This document shows, piece by piece, positions 60,690 through 64,000 of a DNA stretch of 64,000 nt. A program made the translations under genes and the position numbers. Source of the DNA: Planctomycetota bacterium (GTDB lineage Bacteria; Planctomycetota; PUPC01; DSUN01). The stretch covers positions 1-64,000 of the forward strand of contig DAOOIT010000014.1 of NCBI GenBank assembly GCA_035384565.1, given 5' to 3'. The notes beneath the pieces were generated by a model that searched no databases, was not told the DNA's origin, and saw only the letters and a program-made list of their open reading frames with translations. The first letter of the stretch is position 1, and every line of letters begins with the position of its first letter.

Positions 60690-61784
60690 ATGAACGACCT
60701 TGAGCGATTCCGGGCGTGCATGGAATACCAGGCGGTGGACAGGGCGCCGTTCTGGGACTGGGGGGCGTGGCCAGAGACGGTCGAGCGGTGGAAGACGGAG
60801 GGGTTCGATCCCAACCGCCATCCAGCGGCCATCTGCGACCAGAGGCACTGGGTCGGCCACTGGTTCTTCCCCAACCCGCCCTTCGAGCGAAAGGTGGTCT
60901 CCGAAGATGCCGGCCACGTGGTCTACGTGAACCACGAGGGCATTCTGATGATGGAGCGGCGCGACCAGCCCTACAGCTCAATGCCGCAGTTCCTCAAGTT
61001 CCCCGTCGAGACCCGCGACGATTTCCGCCGCTTCTGGCGCGACCGGATGCGGCCCGACCCCGTTGCACGCATCGGACCCGACTGGCGAGAGAAACTGGCC
61101 GCAATGCGCGCCCGCCCCGTGCCCCTCATCATCATCTCCGACCGCTGGGGCGGGTTCTTTGGGCCGCTGCGGAACCTCGTCGGCGTCGAGCGCCTCTGCA
61201 CCCTCTTCTACGACGACCCGGCATTCGTCGAGGAGATGATGGATGCGAACGCCGACTTCGTCATCGCCCTGATGGGTCAGGTGCTCGACGTCGTCACGCC
61301 CGATGCCTTCGGCCTCTGGGAGGACATGGCCTACAACCACGCCCCGCTGGTCTCGCCCGCGATGGTGCGGCGGTTCATGCTGCCCCGCTACCGCCGCGTG
61401 TTCGACTTCGTGAGGTCGAAGGGCGTGAAGTATGTCGGACTGGACAGTGATGGACAGGTTGACGCCCTCATCCCTGTGTGGCTGGAGGCGGGGCTGAACT
61501 TCCTGTATCCGTTCGAGGTTCAGGCTGGTATGGACGTTGTGGCGGTGCGGCGGAAGTACGGCCGCGAGCTGCGGCTCTGGGGCGGGATTGACAAGCGGGC
61601 GCTGGCCAGCGGCCCTGCCGCGATTGACGCCGAGCTGCGCCGTGTGGCGCCCCCAATCGCCGACGGCGGCTATATTCCCCACACCGACCACTCCTGCCCG
61701 CCCGACATCGCCTTCGCCCACTATCGCTACTACCTGTGCAAGCTCCGCGAGGCGTGTGCGCGGGCGGCCGGCTCCCCGACTTGA
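60690..61784 (+). CDS. Uroporphyrinogen decarboxylase-family protein, paralogue 2
   Basis: 364 residues starting at MNDLERFRACMEYQAVDRAP, the common opening of UroD-like methyltransferases. Segments LYDDPAFVEEMMDANADFV, LWEDMAYNHAPLVSPAMVRR and the VKYVGLDSDG, LNFLYPFEVQAGMDV strands follow the superfamily barrel; a metal-binding-like HTDHSCPPDIAF lies near the C-terminus, as in MtaA/CmuA-type proteins. Probably a corrinoid-dependent methyl-transfer or unknown small-molecule enzyme, not the haem enzyme. Begins 44 bases after the esterase-like gene. Confidence 0.8.
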   Translation: MNDLERFRACMEYQAVDRAPFWDWGAWPETVERWKTEGFDPNRHPAAICDQRHWVGHWFFPNPPFERKVVSEDAGHVVYVNHEGILMMERRDQPYSSMPQFLKFPVETRDDFRRFWRDRMRPDPVARIGPDWREKLAAMRARPVPLIIISDRWGGFFGPLRNLVGVERLCTLFYDDPAFVEEMMDANADFVIALMGQVLDVVTPDAFGLWEDMAYNHAPLVSPAMVRRFMLPRYRRVFDFVRSKGVKYVGLDSDGQVDALIPVWLEAGLNFLYPFEVQAGMDVVAVRRKYGRELRLWGGIDKRALASGPAAIDAELRRVAPPIADGGYIPHTDHSCPPDIAFAHYRYYLCKLREACARAAGSPT

Positions 61785-61810
61785 CGCAGCGCGGCGCGTG
61801 CGCTAGACTT
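61782..61810 (+). promoter_or_regulatory. Sigma-70-type promoter for the proline-rich lipoprotein
   Basis: TTGACG, 17-base spacer, TAGACT. The -35 box overlaps the stop codon of the UroD-family gene. Confidence 0.65.
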
Positions 61811-61880
61811 CTGCGGGTGCGTTCTTCCCGAACACCTGTCCGCGCAAGCGTAGAAACATCTGATACATAGGGGGACAACG

Positions 61881-64000
61881 GTGAAGAGAGCCGCAGGCCT
61901 TGCACTGTGCGCCATCTGCTTGGGCATCGGCCTGTCCAACTGCGTCAAGCAGAGGCAATTCCCCGAGGCCCTCGACCCGGCCGTCGTAGAGGCCGAAATC
62001 GTGCGGGCCAAGGGCATCGATCTTGCCAAAGCCAACCCGCCAGCGGAGGCCGTAGCCCCCACGCCCGTGCCGCCCAAGGAACCCACCATCGCCATGGCCG
62101 AGCCGCCCAAGGAGCCCGTCGCGCCCAAGCCCGAGCCTCTGAAGGAACCCGTGGCGCCCAAGCCCGAACCGCCTAAAGAGCCGGTCGCGCCCAAGCCGGA
62201 GCCTCCGAAGGAACCCGTGGCGCCCACGCCCGAGCCACCCAAAGAGCCGGTCGCCCCCAAGCCCGAGCCTCCGAAGGAGCCCGTGGCGCCCACGCCCGAG
62301 CCACCCAAAGAGCCGGTCGCCCCCAAGCCCGAGCCTCCGAAGGAGCCCGTGGCGCCCACGCCCGAGCCTCCGAAGGAACCCGTGGCGCCCAAGCCCGAAC
62401 CGCCCAAGGAGCCGGTCGCCCCCAAGCCCGAGCCTCCGAAGGAGCCCGTGGCGCCCAAGCCCGAGCCTCCGAAGGAGCCCGTGGCGCCCAAGCCCGAGCC
62501 GCCGAAGGAGCCCGTGGCGCCCAAGCCCGAGCCGCCGAAGGAGCCGGTCGCGCCCAAGCCCGAGCCTCCGAAGGAGCCCGTGGCGCCCACGCCCGAGCCG
62601 CCCAAGGGCGTGCTCAAGGGCGGACTGTTCCTGGTCTCGCCCTCACTACGCAAGACCTACGCCGCCGGCGAGCGGGCTGAGGTCACCCTCGTCGCCCTGG
62701 TCGAGGGCGATATTCCCATGGCGGCCGCGACTCTGACGATGATGGGCCCACAGGGCGAGTCCTGGACGGCGACCGATGCTCTCGGCCCGCTGTCGGCGGG
62801 CCGCCACTCGGTGACGTACGGCATTGACACCGCGTGTTTCGCGCCCGGCTCGTACAAAGTGCGCGCCAGCCTGGGCGAGGAGAAGTCGAACGCCCAGGAC
62901 CTCGTCATCGCCCCGTCCGTTCCCGCCACTCACTTTACCCTGGCAGGCTGGTTGCCGAAGCCCCCGAACAGCGAGATGGATGCGTCGCGCTGGAGCAGGT
63001 TCCTCGGTCTCAACACCGTCTTGGTCGAGGACCGCTCCGGCTGGGGCTCGGACGGCACGCAGACGATGGACACCGCGTTCACGGCCACGAGTCGCGGCCT
63101 GCGCGCCTTGCCCGACGCCCGCCCGATGGAGCACGGCTGGGCCGCGCCGCCCTTCGTACGCACGGCCGATCTCCTCACCGCCGCCGGCCTGCGATGGGTG
63201 AACGCCTGCGCCGTGAGCGGCGGCCGCCAGGGCCACCTGATGCCCGAGCGCGAGTTGGCCGACCCCGAGGTGGTGAAGGGCGCCGTCCACCGCGTCCACC
63301 AGCGCCTCCTGGCCGAGCGCCGCTTCCGCAACTTCGCGGGCCTGCTCTTCACAGACGAGTCCCTGTTGCCCCGCGTCGGCGCCACCGAGGCGGCCACGCC
63401 GTTCGGCGTGCCGAGCCAGCTTGCCGCCTACAAGAAGTTCACCGGAGCCAAGGACGTCCCCTGGCAGCAAGGCTCGCAGAAGTGGGACGAGTGGTACCCC
63501 TTCCTGATGTTCCGCGCCGGCATCCTGGGCGAGGCGCTCGCCGCCTGGTCGTCCGCCGCGCGCGAGGCGGCCCCGCACGCCCTGGCCACCTCGTTCCTCC
63601 ACTCGCCCACGGACCTCGCCGACGGCGCCTATCCGCCGCTCCAGGCCCGCGGCCTGCCCCTTATCACCACCACCGCTTCGCCCACGGGACCGGCCGGCAT
63701 GATGATGCCGGCCATCGCGGTGGACCTCCAGCGGCTGGGCCACCCCGGCAAGCCCCTCTGGTACATGCCGCAACTCGCCGACGACGCGGACCTGGATGAA
63801 CTGCGCACGGCTCTCTTCCTGGCCGTCGCCCGCAAGGTGGACGGTCTGGTGTATCCGAAGACCCTGGACTACCACCTCGACCGGCCCGCGCTCGGCGGCG
63901 CCGCGATGGACGTCCAGACCAACGTCAGCAGCGTAAACACGCTCCTGACCCGACTGGGCGACTTCCTGCTCGCCCTCGAGAAGCCGCGGGACGATGTGGC
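61881..64000 (+). CDS. Proline-rich repeat lipoprotein with hydrolase-like C-terminal part (truncated by window end)
   Basis: At least 706 residues; the frame is open to the end of the window. GTG start, lipoprotein signal LALCAICLGIGLSNC with a lipobox ending in Cys. Residues about 75-240 consist of a tandem 11-residue repeat with core PKEPVAPKPEP. A beta domain follows (FLVSPSLRKTYAAGERAEVT, typical of Ig-like accessory domains), then a region from about 355 (HFTLAGWLPKPPNSEM, FAGLLFTDESLL, FHSP-like strands) that may be a TIM-barrel-type glycosidase or unknown enzyme; FTDE could hold an acidic catalytic pair. The repeat probably spans the periplasm or cell wall like TonB-type Pro linkers. 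Family uncertain. Confidence 0.75.
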   Translation, partial: MKRAAGLALCAICLGIGLSNCVKQRQFPEALDPAVVEAEIVRAKGIDLAKANPPAEAVAPTPVPPKEPTIAMAEPPKEPVAPKPEPLKEPVAPKPEPPKEPVAPKPEPPKEPVAPTPEPPKEPVAPKPEPPKEPVAPTPEPPKEPVAPKPEPPKEPVAPTPEPPKEPVAPKPEPPKEPVAPKPEPPKEPVAPKPEPPKEPVAPKPEPPKEPVAPKPEPPKEPVAPKPEPPKEPVAPTPEPPKGVLKGGLFLVSPSLRKTYAAGERAEVTLVALVEGDIPMAAATLTMMGPQGESWTATDALGPLSAGRHSVTYGIDTACFAPGSYKVRASLGEEKSNAQDLVIAPSVPATHFTLAGWLPKPPNSEMDASRWSRFLGLNTVLVEDRSGWGSDGTQTMDTAFTATSRGLRALPDARPMEHGWAAPPFVRTADLLTAAGLRWVNACAVSGGRQGHLMPERELADPEVVKGAVHRVHQRLLAERRFRNFAGLLFTDESLLPRVGATEAATPFGVPSQLAAYKKFTGAKDVPWQQGSQKWDEWYPFLMFRAGILGEALAAWSSAAREAAPHALATSFLHSPTDLADGAYPPLQARGLPLITTTASPTGPAGMMMPAIAVDLQRLGHPGKPLWYMPQLADDADLDELRTALFLAVARKVDGLVYPKTLDYHLDRPALGGAAMDVQTNVSSVNTLLTRLGDFLLALEKPRDDV
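62106..62600 (+). repeat. 15 tandem copies of a 33-bp coding repeat
   Basis: Each unit encodes 11 residues with the pattern P-[KP]-EPVA-P-[KT]-PEP. Units come in a few nearly identical sequence types in runs, indicating recent expansion by slippage or unequal crossing-over. Copy number is likely to vary between strains and to be error-prone in short-read assemblies. Confidence 0.92.

Noticed and set aside
62106..62600. CRISPR-like array
   Set aside because: Units are directly adjacent, multiples of three and in frame, with no unique spacers or cas genes.
61730..62653. Minus-strand frame with a striking Gly-rich tandem repeat (GSGLGATGSFGG)
   Set aside because: It is the complement of the 33-bp repeat of the lipoprotein; the plus strand has a lipobox, promoter and continuing domains.

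Overview
The window is a 64 kb, high-GC chromosomal segment most like a planctomycete or close PVC relative, probably an uncultured anaerobic lineage that degrades polysaccharides. The evidence is an N-terminal LEPR-XLL-type motif (LEALEPRQLLSA) on a giant secreted protein, paired prepilin-like DUF1559-type proteins, a DUF1080 protein, several Gfo/Idh/MocA and UroD-family paralogues, DUF4838 and DUF4091 proteins, and many signal-peptide-bearing multidomain proteins. I saw no rRNA, tRNA, CRISPR array, phage or insertion-sequence transposase gene.

Layout. 0.3-12.6 kb: a leftward cluster of secreted carbohydrate-associated proteins (2397-residue propeller/LamG protein, DUF4838, DUF4091/GH123-like, small carbohydrate-binding protein). 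12.6-18.7 kb: a divergent promoter region carrying a MITE-like palindrome, an ABC ATPase that appears leaderless, a site-2 protease, a nitrilase-family amidohydrolase, then an NtrC-type regulator translationally coupled to phosphotransacetylase. 18.7-25.0 kb: redox block with a membrane-anchored four-haem cytochrome, a CheY-like protein, and a four-gene group 3b-type [NiFe] hydrogenase (beta-gamma-delta-alpha order of archaeal sulfhydrogenase) without maturation genes. 25.0-27.4 kb: an intergenic zone rich in hairpins, an FG-GAP/VCBS-like gene broken by one in-frame UGA, and a frameshifted HNH-type gene. 27.4-30.9 kb: a secreted alpha/beta hydrolase and a convergent GH4 glycosidase. 31.0-40.9 kb: a leftward membrane-protein operon (DUF6785-type permease, four-helix-bundle protein, a fused degenerate M28 peptidase/FtsX permease, OPT-like permease, PH-like membrane protein). 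41.1-49.7 kb: UroD-family enzyme, the LEPR-XLL protein with three cyclophilin domains, a Tat-exported oxidoreductase. 50.3-53.4 kb: a polytopic membrane protein and two tandem degenerate prepilin-like proteins. 53.6-64 kb: sugar/polyol genes (zinc alcohol dehydrogenase, FGGY kinase, DUF1080), Gfo/Idh/MocA, secreted esterase-like protein, UroD-family protein, and a lipoprotein with a 15-copy 11-residue repeat running off the end.

The genes suggest extracellular polysaccharide attack, import and oxidation of unusual sugars or polyols, and fermentation through acetyl-phosphate and hydrogen/NADP(H) turnover. The most unusual DNA-level feature is the set of intergenic palindromes and 9-nt-period repeats, several of which abut good sigma-70-type promoters. 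All functional assignments come from reading motifs; no database search was run.
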